DNA of 64,000 nt from Actinomadura luzonensis (GTDB lineage: Bacteria; Actinomycetota; Actinomycetes; Streptosporangiales; Streptosporangiaceae): the NCBI RefSeq assembly GCF_022664455.2, contig NZ_JAKRKC020000001.1, positions 4,655,001-4,719,000 of the forward strand. Reading direction: 5' to 3'. The notes under the pieces are model-generated. The model was not told where the DNA came from. It did not search any database and saw only the letters and a list, made by a program, of their open reading frames with translations. Shown here piece after piece: positions 17,972 through 26,526 of this stretch (position 1 is its first letter; every line of letters begins with the position of its first letter). The position numbers and the translations under genes are program-made.

Positions 17972-17983
17972 CGAAACGTTTCG
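17972..17983. promoter_or_regulatory. Palindromic LacI-family operator
   Basis: CGAAACGTTTCG is a perfect 12-bp palindrome with the central CG typical of LacI/GalR operators. It overlaps the predicted transcription start of the adjacent LacI gene, the classical position for repression and autoregulation. It is also 78 bp upstream of the divergent GH35 start, so both directions could be controlled. Confidence 0.75.
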
Positions 17984-18003
17984 ACAACCCCCGTCGGAGT
18001 CTG

Positions 18004-19023
18004 ATGTCCTCCCTACGTGACGTGGCCGAGCGGGCCCAGGTCGCGGTCAGCACGGTCTCCGCGGCGCTCAACGGCACCCGCCCGGTCGCCCCCGCGACCA
18101 AGCGCCGCATCGAGCAGGCCGCCGCCGAGCTCGGCTACCGCCCGAACCTGCTCGCGCGCGGCCTGCAGAGCAAGCGGACCCGGATCCTGGCGCTGCTGTT
18201 CCCGGCTCCGCGCAGCGGTTTCGGCCTGACCGAGATGCAGTTCGCGACCGGCGCCGCCGAGGCGGCCAAGGAGCTGGGCTACCACCTGCTGCTGTCGCCG
18301 GAGAGCGCCGAGCCGATCGACGAGCTGCGCCACATCACCGGCCTCGGGCTGGTGGACGGCGTGCTGCTCATGGAGGTGCGGATGGACGACGAGCGGACGG
18401 AGTTCCTGTCCGCGGCGGGGGTGCCGTTCAGCATGATAGGGCGGACCCGCGACCCCGGCTCGGTGGACTACGCCGACATCGACTTCGCCGCGACCGCCCG
18501 CGAGGCGGTGGCGCACGTGAGCGGCCTCGGCCACCGCACGCTGGCCTTCTTCAACCTCTCCACCGACCTGTACGCCGACGGCTACGGCCCGGCGACCCGG
18601 ATGGGCGAGGAGTTCGCCGCCGCCGCCCGCGAGGCGGGCCTCGGCTACGTGGACGGCTTCCGCCCCGGCTCGGCCGAGGAGGGCAGGCAGGCGTTCGACC
18701 GGCTGCTGGAGCTGCACCCGGAGGTGACGGCGCTGGCCGTCATGGACGACCACGCCGCGGTCGGCGTGCTCGCGGGCGTGGCGGCGCGCGGCTGGCGCGT
18801 CCCCGAGCACCTGACGCTGCTGCTGGTGCTGTCGTCGGCGCAGGCCGCGGCGATGTTCCACCCCCGGCTGACCACGCTGGAGCCGCCGAGCGCCGAGCTG
18901 GGCCGGCTCGGCGCCCGCATGCTCATCGACCGGCTGGACGGCGCGGGCCCGCCGCAGCAGCGGCTGGTGCCGTGCCGCCTGGTGCCCGGCGACAGCTCGG
19001 CGGCCCCGAGGAGCGGCGCGTGA
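18004..19023 (+). CDS. LacI-family transcriptional regulator of the first glycan locus
   Basis: A 339-residue repressor. The N-terminal HTH and hinge read LRDVAERAQVAVSTVSAALNG...RPNLLARGLQS. The rest is a periplasmic-binding-protein-like sugar sensor (about 60-330) with DYADIDFAATAREAVAHV and RLTTLEPPSAELGRLGARML. The usual central Val-Ser contact is conserved (AVSTVSAAL). Start ATG 18004 follows ggag at 17996-17999. Its stop overlaps the GH42 start (GTGA), so regulator and enzymes share one transcript. The ligand is probably a galactosyl or xylogluco-oligosaccharide imported by the linked transporter (inference). Confidence 0.92.
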   Translation: MSSLRDVAERAQVAVSTVSAALNGTRPVAPATKRRIEQAAAELGYRPNLLARGLQSKRTRILALLFPAPRSGFGLTEMQFATGAAEAAKELGYHLLLSPESAEPIDELRHITGLGLVDGVLLMEVRMDDERTEFLSAAGVPFSMIGRTRDPGSVDYADIDFAATAREAVAHVSGLGHRTLAFFNLSTDLYADGYGPATRMGEEFAAAAREAGLGYVDGFRPGSAEEGRQAFDRLLELHPEVTALAVMDDHAAVGVLAGVAARGWRVPEHLTLLLVLSSAQAAAMFHPRLTTLEPPSAELGRLGARMLIDRLDGAGPPQQRLVPCRLVPGDSSAAPRSGA

Positions 19024-21095
19024 CCGGGATGCGGCGGCTGACGGAGGGCCGCGGCCTGCTGTTCGGCGGGGACTACAACCCCGAGCAGTGGCCGGAGGAG
19101 GTCTGGGCCGAGGACGTCGAGCTGATGCGGGCCGCCGGGGTGAACCTGGTGACGGTCGGCGTGTTCAGCTGGGCGCGGCTGGAGCCGGAGCCGGGGGCGC
19201 GCGACTTCGGCTGGCTGGACCGGGTGATGGACCTGATGGCGGGGGCCGGCATCGCGGTGGACCTGGCCACCCCGACCGCCTCGCCGCCGCCCTGGCTGGG
19301 GCACCGCTGGCCGGAGACGCTGCCGGTGGACGCCTCCGGGCACCGGCTCTGGTGGGGCTCGCGCAACCAGTTCTGCCCGTCCTCGCCGGTCTACCGGGAG
19401 CGGGCGCTGGAGCTGGTGAGCGACCTGGCCGCCCGGTACGCGGGCCACCCGGCGCTGGCGCTGTGGCACGTCGGCAACGAGTACGGCCAGGTCTGCCACT
19501 GCGACGTCTCGGCGCAGGCGTTCCGCGCCTGGCTGGAGCGGCGCTACGGCGGCCTGGACGCGCTCAACGAGGCGTGGGGCACCACGTTCTGGAGTCAGCG
19601 CTACGCCGGGTGGGAGGAGATCCTGCCGCCCCGCCGCGCCCCCTACATGATCAACCCGACGCAGAGCCTCGACTGGTGGCGCTTCTGCTCCGACGCGCTG
19701 CTGGAGCACTTCCGCGCCGAGCGCGACGTGCTGCGGGCGCACACCCCGGACGTCCCGGTCACCACGAACTTCATGGGCCTGTTCAAGCCCGTGAACTCCT
19801 GGGCGTGGGCCGCCGAGGAGGACGTCGTCTCCAACGACTGGTACCCCGACCCGGGCGACCCGCTCTCCCCCGCCCGCACCGCGCTCGTCCACGACCTCAT
19901 GCGCGGCCTGTCGCGCGGCCGGCCGTGGCTGCTCATGGAGCAGGCCACGAACGGCGTCAACTGGCGGCCCCACAACCTGCCGAAGCCGCCCGGGCAGCTC
20001 CGGCTGGAGTCGCTGCAGGCGCTGGCCAGGGGCGCGGACGGCCTGTGCTACTTCCAGTGGCGGGCCTCCCGCTTCGGCGCCGAGCGCTTCCACGCCGCGA
20101 TGGTGCCGCACGCCGGCCCGGAGACCCGGCTGCACCGCGAGGTGCGCGCCCACGGGCAGGAGCTGCGCAGGCTCGCCGGGCTGGCCGGGCAGCCGGTGCC
20201 GGCGCGGGTGGCGCTGGTGTTCGGCTGGGAGAGCTGGTGGGCGCTGGAGGAGCGCGGCCGGCCGAGCGACCGGCTCAACGCCGCCGAGCAGCTTCTCGCC
20301 TACTACCTGCCGCTGTGGGAGCGGGGGGTGAGCGTGGACGTGGTCCCGCCGGGGGCCGACCTGAGCGGGTACGCGCTGGTCGTCGTCCCGAACCTGTTCC
20401 TCGTCGCGGACCGGGACGCGGCGGCGCTGACGGCGTACGCGCGGGGCGGCGGCGTGCTGGTCGTCGGCCCGTTCTCCGGCGTGGTGGACCCGGACGGCCA
20501 CATCCGCACGGGCCGCTTCCCCGCGCCGCTCCGGGACGTGCTCGGCGCGTCCGGCGAGGAGTGGCTGCCGGTCGAGGGCGAGGTCCGCTGCCGCTGGACC
20601 GGCCCCCGGGACGGGCGGGCCGGCGGCCCCCAGGAGGAGCGCTCCGCCGCCCTCCAGGAGGAGCGCTCCACCGCCTCCCAGAACGGGCCGGGCTTCACGG
20701 CGGGCACCTGGACCGAGCTGATGGCCGCCGAGGGCGCCGAGCCGGTGGCCGAGTTCACCGAGGGCGACCTGGCCGGCCGGCCGGCGATCCTGCGCCACCG
20801 CAGCGGCGACGGGATCGCCTGGTACGTCGCCACCATGCCGGAGCCCGCCGCGCTGGCCGAGGTCGTCGCGCGGGCGCTGGCCGACGCGGGCGTGCGCGGG
20901 GCGGTGGCCGAGCTGCCGCCCGGCGTCGAGGCGGTGCGCCGCGGCGAGGTGTTGTTCCTGCTCAACCACGGCTCCTCGGCGGCCACCGTGCCGGTGCCCG
21001 GGCGAGCCGAAGACCTTCTCACCGGGGCCGTCACCGAAGGCGGCCCGGTGACGCTGGCGCCCCGCGCCGTCGTCGCGCTGCGCCATCACACCTAG
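19020..21095 (+). CDS. GH42 beta-galactosidase
   Basis: A 691-residue family 42 enzyme. It opens with the family signature LLFGGDYNPEQWP. The acid/base is Glu154 in HVGNEYG and the nucleophile is Glu307 in LLMEQATNGVNW. The trimerisation domain and C-terminal beta domain follow. A Cys pair in GQVCHCDV lies where many GH42 enzymes have a zinc site. The GTG at 19020 overlaps the LacI stop by four bases with gaggag upstream; the ATG at 19029 is an alternative. A short duplicated QEERS stretch near 20630-20680 forms a linker. Cytoplasmic, acting on imported oligosaccharides. Confidence 0.93.
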   Translation: MTGMRRLTEGRGLLFGGDYNPEQWPEEVWAEDVELMRAAGVNLVTVGVFSWARLEPEPGARDFGWLDRVMDLMAGAGIAVDLATPTASPPPWLGHRWPETLPVDASGHRLWWGSRNQFCPSSPVYRERALELVSDLAARYAGHPALALWHVGNEYGQVCHCDVSAQAFRAWLERRYGGLDALNEAWGTTFWSQRYAGWEEILPPRRAPYMINPTQSLDWWRFCSDALLEHFRAERDVLRAHTPDVPVTTNFMGLFKPVNSWAWAAEEDVVSNDWYPDPGDPLSPARTALVHDLMRGLSRGRPWLLMEQATNGVNWRPHNLPKPPGQLRLESLQALARGADGLCYFQWRASRFGAERFHAAMVPHAGPETRLHREVRAHGQELRRLAGLAGQPVPARVALVFGWESWWALEERGRPSDRLNAAEQLLAYYLPLWERGVSVDVVPPGADLSGYALVVVPNLFLVADRDAAALTAYARGGGVLVVGPFSGVVDPDGHIRTGRFPAPLRDVLGASGEEWLPVEGEVRCRWTGPRDGRAGGPQEERSAALQEERSTASQNGPGFTAGTWTELMAAEGAEPVAEFTEGDLAGRPAILRHRSGDGIAWYVATMPEPAALAEVVARALADAGVRGAVAELPPGVEAVRRGEVLFLLNHGSSAATVPVPGRAEDLLTGAVTEGGPVTLAPRAVVALRHHT

Positions 21096-21116
21096 CACCA
21101 CGTTTGGAGTAATACC

Positions 21117-22442
21117 GTGCGTAGAAGAACGTTCCTCGCCACGTCGGCGGCCACGCTGTTCCTGGCTGGCTGCGGCGCCGACGACCAGGGCGCGGGAGGC
21201 GAGGCCGCGGCCCCGTCCCCGATCTCGGGCGACGAGAACGCCCCCGCCAACCTGGTCTTCTGGAGCTGGGCGGAGAACATCCAGCGCGTCGTCGACCTGT
21301 GGAACCGGAAGAACCCGACCCAGAAGGTCACCCTGAGCGGCCAGGCGGCCAGCGACGAGCTGATCGCCAAGTTCCTGACCGCGGTGAAGGCGGGCAACGC
21401 CCCCGACGTGCTGCAGGCCGAGTACCAGTCGCTGCCGACCCTCATCACCAACAACGCGCTGCAGGACCTGTCCAGCTCGGTCGCGCCGGTCAAGTCGGCC
21501 TTCCCCGAGGGCACCTGGAACCTGACCTCCTTCGGCGGCGCCACCTACGCGGTGCCCGCCGACGTCGGCCCGATGATGCTGTTCTACCGCGCGGACCTGT
21601 TCGAGAAGCTGGGCCTGGAGGTGCCGAAGACCTGGGAGGAGTTCGGCGCGCTGGCCGCGACCGTGCGGGAGAAGGACGCCAAGCGCTACCTGACCACGTT
21701 CTCGCCGGGCGACGCGGGCTGGCTGGCCGGCTTCGCCCAGCAGGCCGGCGCCAACTGGTGGACCAGCGACAACGGCGCCTGGAAGGTCGCGATCGACGAC
21801 GAGCCCACCCGCAAGGTGCTCACCTTCTGGGGCGAGCTGGTCAAGTCGGGCGCGGTGCTCGGCGACCCGATGTACACCCCGCAGTGGAACGCTCAAATGA
21901 ACGACGGCACCATCATCGCCTGGCCGAGCGCGGTGTGGGGGGCGGGCATCCTGGCCGGGGTGGCCCCGTCGAGCAAGGGCAAGTGGAAGATGGCCCCGCT
22001 GCCGCAGTGGGGCGCCGGCGAGAACGTCACCGGCTTCTGGGGCGGCTCCTCCACGGCGGTCAGCGCGACCTCGAAGCAGAAGCCGCAGGCGGCCAAGTTC
22101 GCCCGCTGGCTGAGCACCGACCCCGAGGCGTTGAAGGTGCTGGTCGAGATCGGCCTCTACCCGGCCGCCACGCTCGGCCAGACCTCCGGCGGCGGCCTGG
22201 ACGCCGCCCCCGAGTACATGACGAGCCAGCCCGACTACTACGAGTCCGCCTCGAAGATCTCGCAGACCGCGCGCGGCTTCGCGAGCTGGGGCCCGAACAC
22301 CAACGTCACCTACGGCGCCTTCGAGGACCAGCTCCCGACCGCCGTCAAGAACAAGGCCGACCTGGCGGCCGTGGCGACCCAGGTGCAGCAGGCGAGCGTG
22401 GCGGACCTGAAGAAGCAGGGCTACCAGGTCGTCGGCGGATGA
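21117..22442 (+). CDS. CUT1 ABC transporter sugar-binding lipoprotein
   Basis: A 441-residue extracellular solute-binding protein, family 1. The N-terminus is a twin-Arg-like signal (MRRRTFLATSAATLF) with lipobox LAGC, so the mature Cys near residue 20 is lipidated. Mid-protein motifs typical of the family include VVDLWNRKNPTQKVTLSG, PADVGPMMLFYRADLFEKLG and FWGGSSTAVSA. Start GTG 21117 follows ggag at 21106-21109. It is followed directly by two permeases with ATGA overlaps. No ATPase is encoded, so a shared MsiK-type ATPase elsewhere is expected (known for actinobacterial CUT1 systems). Confidence 0.94.
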   Translation: MRRRTFLATSAATLFLAGCGADDQGAGGEAAAPSPISGDENAPANLVFWSWAENIQRVVDLWNRKNPTQKVTLSGQAASDELIAKFLTAVKAGNAPDVLQAEYQSLPTLITNNALQDLSSSVAPVKSAFPEGTWNLTSFGGATYAVPADVGPMMLFYRADLFEKLGLEVPKTWEEFGALAATVREKDAKRYLTTFSPGDAGWLAGFAQQAGANWWTSDNGAWKVAIDDEPTRKVLTFWGELVKSGAVLGDPMYTPQWNAQMNDGTIIAWPSAVWGAGILAGVAPSSKGKWKMAPLPQWGAGENVTGFWGGSSTAVSATSKQKPQAAKFARWLSTDPEALKVLVEIGLYPAATLGQTSGGGLDAAPEYMTSQPDYYESASKISQTARGFASWGPNTNVTYGAFEDQLPTAVKNKADLAAVATQVQQASVADLKKQGYQVVGG

Positions 22443-23344
22443 CCGGCAGCCGGGCCGACCGGGGCAGGAGCGCGGCGCCGTACGCGATGGCGGCGCCGGC
22501 CGTCATCCTGTTCGTCGTCTTCATCCTGGTCCCGATCGGGTACGCGATCTGGCTGAGCCTGCACGCCATGCGGGTGCGCGGCGCCGGGTTCGGCATCAGG
22601 ACCGAGGTGTTCGTCGCGCTGGAGAACTACGTCACGGCGCTGCGGGACACGGCGCTGTTCGCCGCGCTGCGCCACATGCTGGCCTACGGCGTCATCATGG
22701 TGCCCGCCACCATGGGCCTGGCGCTGCTGTTCGCGCTGCTGCTGGACGCGCCCCGGGTGGGCGGCAAGCGGGCCTCGCGGATCACGATCTTCCTGCCGTA
22801 CGCGGTGCCCGGCGTGATCGCGAGCCTGCTGTGGGGCTTCATCTACCTGCCCGCCGTCTCCCCGGTCAGCGCCGCGCTGGAGGCGGTGGGGCTGCCCGCG
22901 GCGAACTTCTTCGGCGACGTGTCGGTCTTCTTCTCGGTGGCCAACATCGCCGTGTGGGGGTCGGTCGGCTTCAACATGGTGGTGCTCTACACCACCCTGC
23001 GGGCCATCCCGAAGGAGCTGTACGAGGCCGCCCGCCTCGACGGCGCGAGCGAGTGGCGGATCGCGCTGCGGATCAAGATCCCGCTGCTGCGCCCGGCGCT
23101 CGTCATGACCTCGGTCTTCACGCTGATCGGCATGCTGCAGGTGTTCAGCGAGCCGGCCACGCTGCGGCCGATGACCAACACGATCACGCAGGACTGGGTG
23201 CCGCTGATGCGGATCTACCAGCAGGCGTTCGTGGACAACGACATCTATCTCGGCGCCGCCAGCTCGGTGCTGCTGGCGGGGGCGACGGTGCTGCTGTCGC
23301 TGGGCGCCCTGGCCGTCTTCAGGTTCCGGAGGCATGCCCGATGA
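22439..23344 (+). CDS. CUT1 sugar ABC transporter permease (MalF type)
   Basis: A 301-residue inner-membrane protein with six predicted helices, beginning AAPYAMAAPAVILFVVFILVP. The cytoplasmic EAA loop that docks the ATPase reads EAARLDGASEWRIALRIKIPLL. The ATG at 22439 overlaps the stop of the binding-protein gene (ATGA), and its own stop overlaps the next permease. It forms the membrane channel together with that permease. Confidence 0.95.
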   Translation: MTGSRADRGRSAAPYAMAAPAVILFVVFILVPIGYAIWLSLHAMRVRGAGFGIRTEVFVALENYVTALRDTALFAALRHMLAYGVIMVPATMGLALLFALLLDAPRVGGKRASRITIFLPYAVPGVIASLLWGFIYLPAVSPVSAALEAVGLPAANFFGDVSVFFSVANIAVWGSVGFNMVVLYTTLRAIPKELYEAARLDGASEWRIALRIKIPLLRPALVMTSVFTLIGMLQVFSEPATLRPMTNTITQDWVPLMRIYQQAFVDNDIYLGAASSVLLAGATVLLSLGALAVFRFRRHAR

Positions 23345-24180
23345 GCCAGCGTACCAAGATCGTGCCCACGCTCGTGCTGGCGCTCGGCGGCGTGTACGCG
23401 CTGCTGCCGCTGCTGTGGGTGGTGATCGCGGCCACCAAGCGGTCGGACGAGCTGTTCACCACCTTCTCCGGCTGGCCCAGCTTCACCGGCGGCTTCTTCG
23501 ACAACCTCGGGCAGCTCGGCGCCTACGGCGACGGCCGGTTCTGGCTGTGGATGCTGAACAGCCTCATCTACGCGGGCGGCGGCGCGTTCCTGACCGTGGT
23601 GATCTCCGTCGCCTGCGGGTACGCCCTGGCCAAGTACCGCTTCGCCGGGCGGAAGCTGATCTTCGCGGCGCTGCTGGCCGGCGTGCTGGTCCCGCAGATC
23701 ACCCTGGCCATCCCGCAGTACCTGCTGCTGTCGGACCTGAACCTGGTCGGCACCTACTGGTCGGTGATCCTGCCCAGCGTGATCAGCCCGTACAGCATCT
23801 ACCTGTGCCGCATCTACGCCGAGGCCGCGGTGCCGGACGAGATCCTGGAGGCCGGGCGGGTGGACGGGGCCGGCGAGTTCCGGCTGCTGTGGTCGGTCGG
23901 CGTGCCGATCATGACGCCGGGCCTGGTGACGGTGTTCCTGCTGCAGTTCATCGGGATCTGGAACAACTTCCTGCTGCCGTACATCATGCTCGCCGACGAC
24001 AACCTGTTCCCGCTCACCGTGGGGCTCTACTCGCTGCTCAACCGGGGCGCCTCGCAGCCCGCGCTGTACACGCTGGTCATCAGCGGGTCGCTGCTGTCGA
24101 TCATCCCGATCATCGCGCTGTTCCTGTTCCTGCAACGCTTCTGGCGGCTCGACCTGGTCGCCGGCAGCGTCAAGGGCTGA
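23341..24180 (+). CDS. CUT1 sugar ABC transporter permease (MalG type)
   Basis: A 279-residue permease with six helices. The EAA loop is EAGRVDGAGEFRLLWSVGVPIM, and the family sequence LAKYRFAGRKLIF and IWNNFLLPYIMLADD are present. Start ATG 23341 overlaps the previous stop by four bases. It completes the transporter of the first glycan locus. The 30 bases to the GH31 gene hold only that gene's ribosome site. Confidence 0.95.
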   Translation: MSQRTKIVPTLVLALGGVYALLPLLWVVIAATKRSDELFTTFSGWPSFTGGFFDNLGQLGAYGDGRFWLWMLNSLIYAGGGAFLTVVISVACGYALAKYRFAGRKLIFAALLAGVLVPQITLAIPQYLLLSDLNLVGTYWSVILPSVISPYSIYLCRIYAEAAVPDEILEAGRVDGAGEFRLLWSVGVPIMTPGLVTVFLLQFIGIWNNFLLPYIMLADDNLFPLTVGLYSLLNRGASQPALYTLVISGSLLSIIPIIALFLFLQRFWRLDLVAGSVKG

Positions 24181-24210
24181 CCCCTCCCGACTCCCGAGGA
24201 CGAACAACTC

Positions 24211-26526
24211 ATGAAGTTCAAAGACGGCTACTGGCGGATGCGCCCGGGGGTGCGGGCGTCGTACGCCGCCGCTGCCCACGACGTGACCGCGGACGCCGCC
24301 TCGCTGCGGGTGCTCGCGCCGACCCGGCCGATCACCCGCCGCGGCAACACCATCGACGGCCCGGTGCTGCGCGTGGACGTCTCCTCGCCGATGCCGGACG
24401 TGATCCGGGTCCGCACGGTGCACTTCGCCGGGTCGGTGCCGGACTCCCCCGTCTTCGAGGTGCGCGACGAGGCCCCCGGCGTGGAGATCTCGGTGGACGC
24501 CGGGCACGCCGGCCTGACCAGCGGCGCGCTGAGCGTGCGGCTGCGCAGGGACGCGCCGTGGGAGATGACCTTCAGCGCCGGCGGCCGGGAGCTGACCCGC
24601 AGCGACGGCAGGAGCCTCGGCGTCATGGAGGACCGGGACGACCGGCACTTCCTCGTCGAGCAGCTCCGGCTCGGCGCCGGGGAGCTGGTGTACGGGCTCG
24701 GCGAGCGCTTCGGCCCGCTGGTGCGCAACGGGCAGACGGTCGACATCTGGAACGACGACGGCGGCACGACCAGCGAGCTGGCCTACAAGAACATCCCGTT
24801 CTACCTGACCAACCGCGGCTACGGCGTGTTCGTCAACCATCCCGGGCGGGTGTCGTTCGAGGTGGGCTCGGAGACGGTGTCGCGGGTGCAGTTCAGCGTC
24901 GAGGGCCACGACCTGGAGTACCTGGTCATCCACGGGCCGACGCCGGCCGACATCCTGCGCCGCTACACCGCGCTGACCGGCCGCCCGGCGCTGCCGCCCG
25001 CGTGGTCGTTCGGGCTGTGGCTGTCCACGTCGTTCACCACCGACTACGACGAGGCCACGGTCGCCTCGTTCGTGGACGGCATGGCCGAGCGGGACATCCC
25101 GCTCAGCGTGTTCCACTTCGACTGCTTCTGGATGCGGCAGTTCCGCTGGTGCGACTTCGAGTGGGACCCGGAGGTGTTCCCCGACCCGGAGGGCATGCTG
25201 CGGCGGCTGAAGGAGCGCGGGCTGCGGGTGTGCGTGTGGCTGAACCCGTACATCGGGCAGGCGTCGGCGCTGTTCGAGGAGGGCCGGCGCCTCGGCCACC
25301 TGCTGCGCCGCCCGGACGGCACGGTGTGGCAGGACGACCACTGGCAGGCGGGGCGGGCGCTGGTGGACTTCACCTCGCCGGCCGCCCGGGAGTGGTACGC
25401 GGGCAAGCTGCGCGGGCTCATGGACATGGGGGTGGACGCGTTCAAGACCGACTTCGGCGAGCGCATCCCGACCGACGTGGTCTACGCCGACGGCGCCGAC
25501 CCCGAGCGGATGCACAACTACTACACGCTGCTGTACAACCGGACCGTGCACGACGTGCTGGCCGAGCGCGGCCAGGCCGTGCTGTTCGCCCGGTCGGCGA
25601 CGGTGGGCGGCCAGCGGCTGCCGGTGCACTGGGGCGGCGACTGCGAGTCCACCTACGAGGCGATGGCCGAGTCGCTGCGCGGCGGGCTGTCGCTCGGCCT
25701 GGCCGGGTTCGGGTTCTGGAGCCACGACATCGGCGGGTTCGAGGGCATGCCGGACCCGGCGGTGTTCAAACGGTGGGTGGCCTTCGGGCTGCTGTCGTCG
25801 CACAGCCGGCTGCACGGCAGCGGGTCCTACCGGGTGCCGTGGCTGTTCGACGAGGAGTCGGTGGACGTGCTGCGCGCGTTCACGAAGCTGAAGGCGCGGC
25901 TCATGCCCTACCTGTACGGCGTCGCGGCGCGGGCGGCGGCGGAGGGCCTGCCGGTGATGCGGGCCATGCAGCTGGAGTTCCCCGGCGACCGGGCCTGCGA
26001 CCACCTCGACGCGCAGTACATGCTCGGGCCCGACCTGCTGGTCGCGCCGGTGCTGTCGGGCGAGGGCGAGGTGTCGTACTACGTGCCGGCCGGCGAGTGG
26101 ACCCGGCTGCTGGACGGCGAGGTCGTCACCGGGCCCGCCTGGCGGACCGAGCGGCACGGGTTCGACAGCCTGCCGCTGCTGGTGCGGCCGGGCGCGGTGC
26201 TGCCGGTGGGGGCGCGCGAGGACCGGCCCGACTACGACTTCGCCGACGGCGTCACGCTTCAGGTGTACCGGCTCGCGGACGGCGAGGCGCGCACTGTTAC
26301 CGTTCCCACCGTGGACGGGGGCATCGGCGCGGTCTTCGCGGTGTCGCGCGCCGGCGACCGGGTGCGGGCCCGCCGGGTCGAAGGGGCGCCCGCGCCCTGG
26401 AGCCTGCTGCTCGCCGGGGTCCGCGAGGCCCGGCACGCGCGGCTGGAGAGCGTCCCCGGCGGCGTGCGGGCGGCCGCCGGCCCGGACACGGAAGAGATCG
26501 AGATCATCCTTGAAGGAGCAGCATGA
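24211..26526 (+). CDS. GH31 alpha-xylosidase (YicI type)
   Basis: A 771-residue enzyme that removes terminal alpha-1,6-xylose from the non-reducing end of xyloglucan oligosaccharides, or cleaves isoprimeverose. It follows the E. coli YicI pattern closely, from MKFKDGYWRMRPGV through the nucleophile Asp414 in FKTDFGERIPTDVVYADG and acid/base Asp477 in VHWGGDCESTYEAMAESL to GFWSHDIGGFEG. The subfamily match (xylosidase rather than glucosidase) rests on this long similarity. It is cytoplasmic. Its stop overlaps the GH1 start (ATGA). Confidence 0.9.
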   Translation: MKFKDGYWRMRPGVRASYAAAAHDVTADAASLRVLAPTRPITRRGNTIDGPVLRVDVSSPMPDVIRVRTVHFAGSVPDSPVFEVRDEAPGVEISVDAGHAGLTSGALSVRLRRDAPWEMTFSAGGRELTRSDGRSLGVMEDRDDRHFLVEQLRLGAGELVYGLGERFGPLVRNGQTVDIWNDDGGTTSELAYKNIPFYLTNRGYGVFVNHPGRVSFEVGSETVSRVQFSVEGHDLEYLVIHGPTPADILRRYTALTGRPALPPAWSFGLWLSTSFTTDYDEATVASFVDGMAERDIPLSVFHFDCFWMRQFRWCDFEWDPEVFPDPEGMLRRLKERGLRVCVWLNPYIGQASALFEEGRRLGHLLRRPDGTVWQDDHWQAGRALVDFTSPAAREWYAGKLRGLMDMGVDAFKTDFGERIPTDVVYADGADPERMHNYYTLLYNRTVHDVLAERGQAVLFARSATVGGQRLPVHWGGDCESTYEAMAESLRGGLSLGLAGFGFWSHDIGGFEGMPDPAVFKRWVAFGLLSSHSRLHGSGSYRVPWLFDEESVDVLRAFTKLKARLMPYLYGVAARAAAEGLPVMRAMQLEFPGDRACDHLDAQYMLGPDLLVAPVLSGEGEVSYYVPAGEWTRLLDGEVVTGPAWRTERHGFDSLPLLVRPGAVLPVGAREDRPDYDFADGVTLQVYRLADGEARTVTVPTVDGGIGAVFAVSRAGDRVRARRVEGAPAPWSLLLAGVREARHARLESVPGGVRAAAGPDTEEIEIILEGAA

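Noticed and set aside
23245..26436. 1063-residue minus-strand open frame under the transporter and GH31 genes
   Set aside because: Low-complexity antisense of high-GC coding DNA; the plus strand carries complete, motif-bearing genes.
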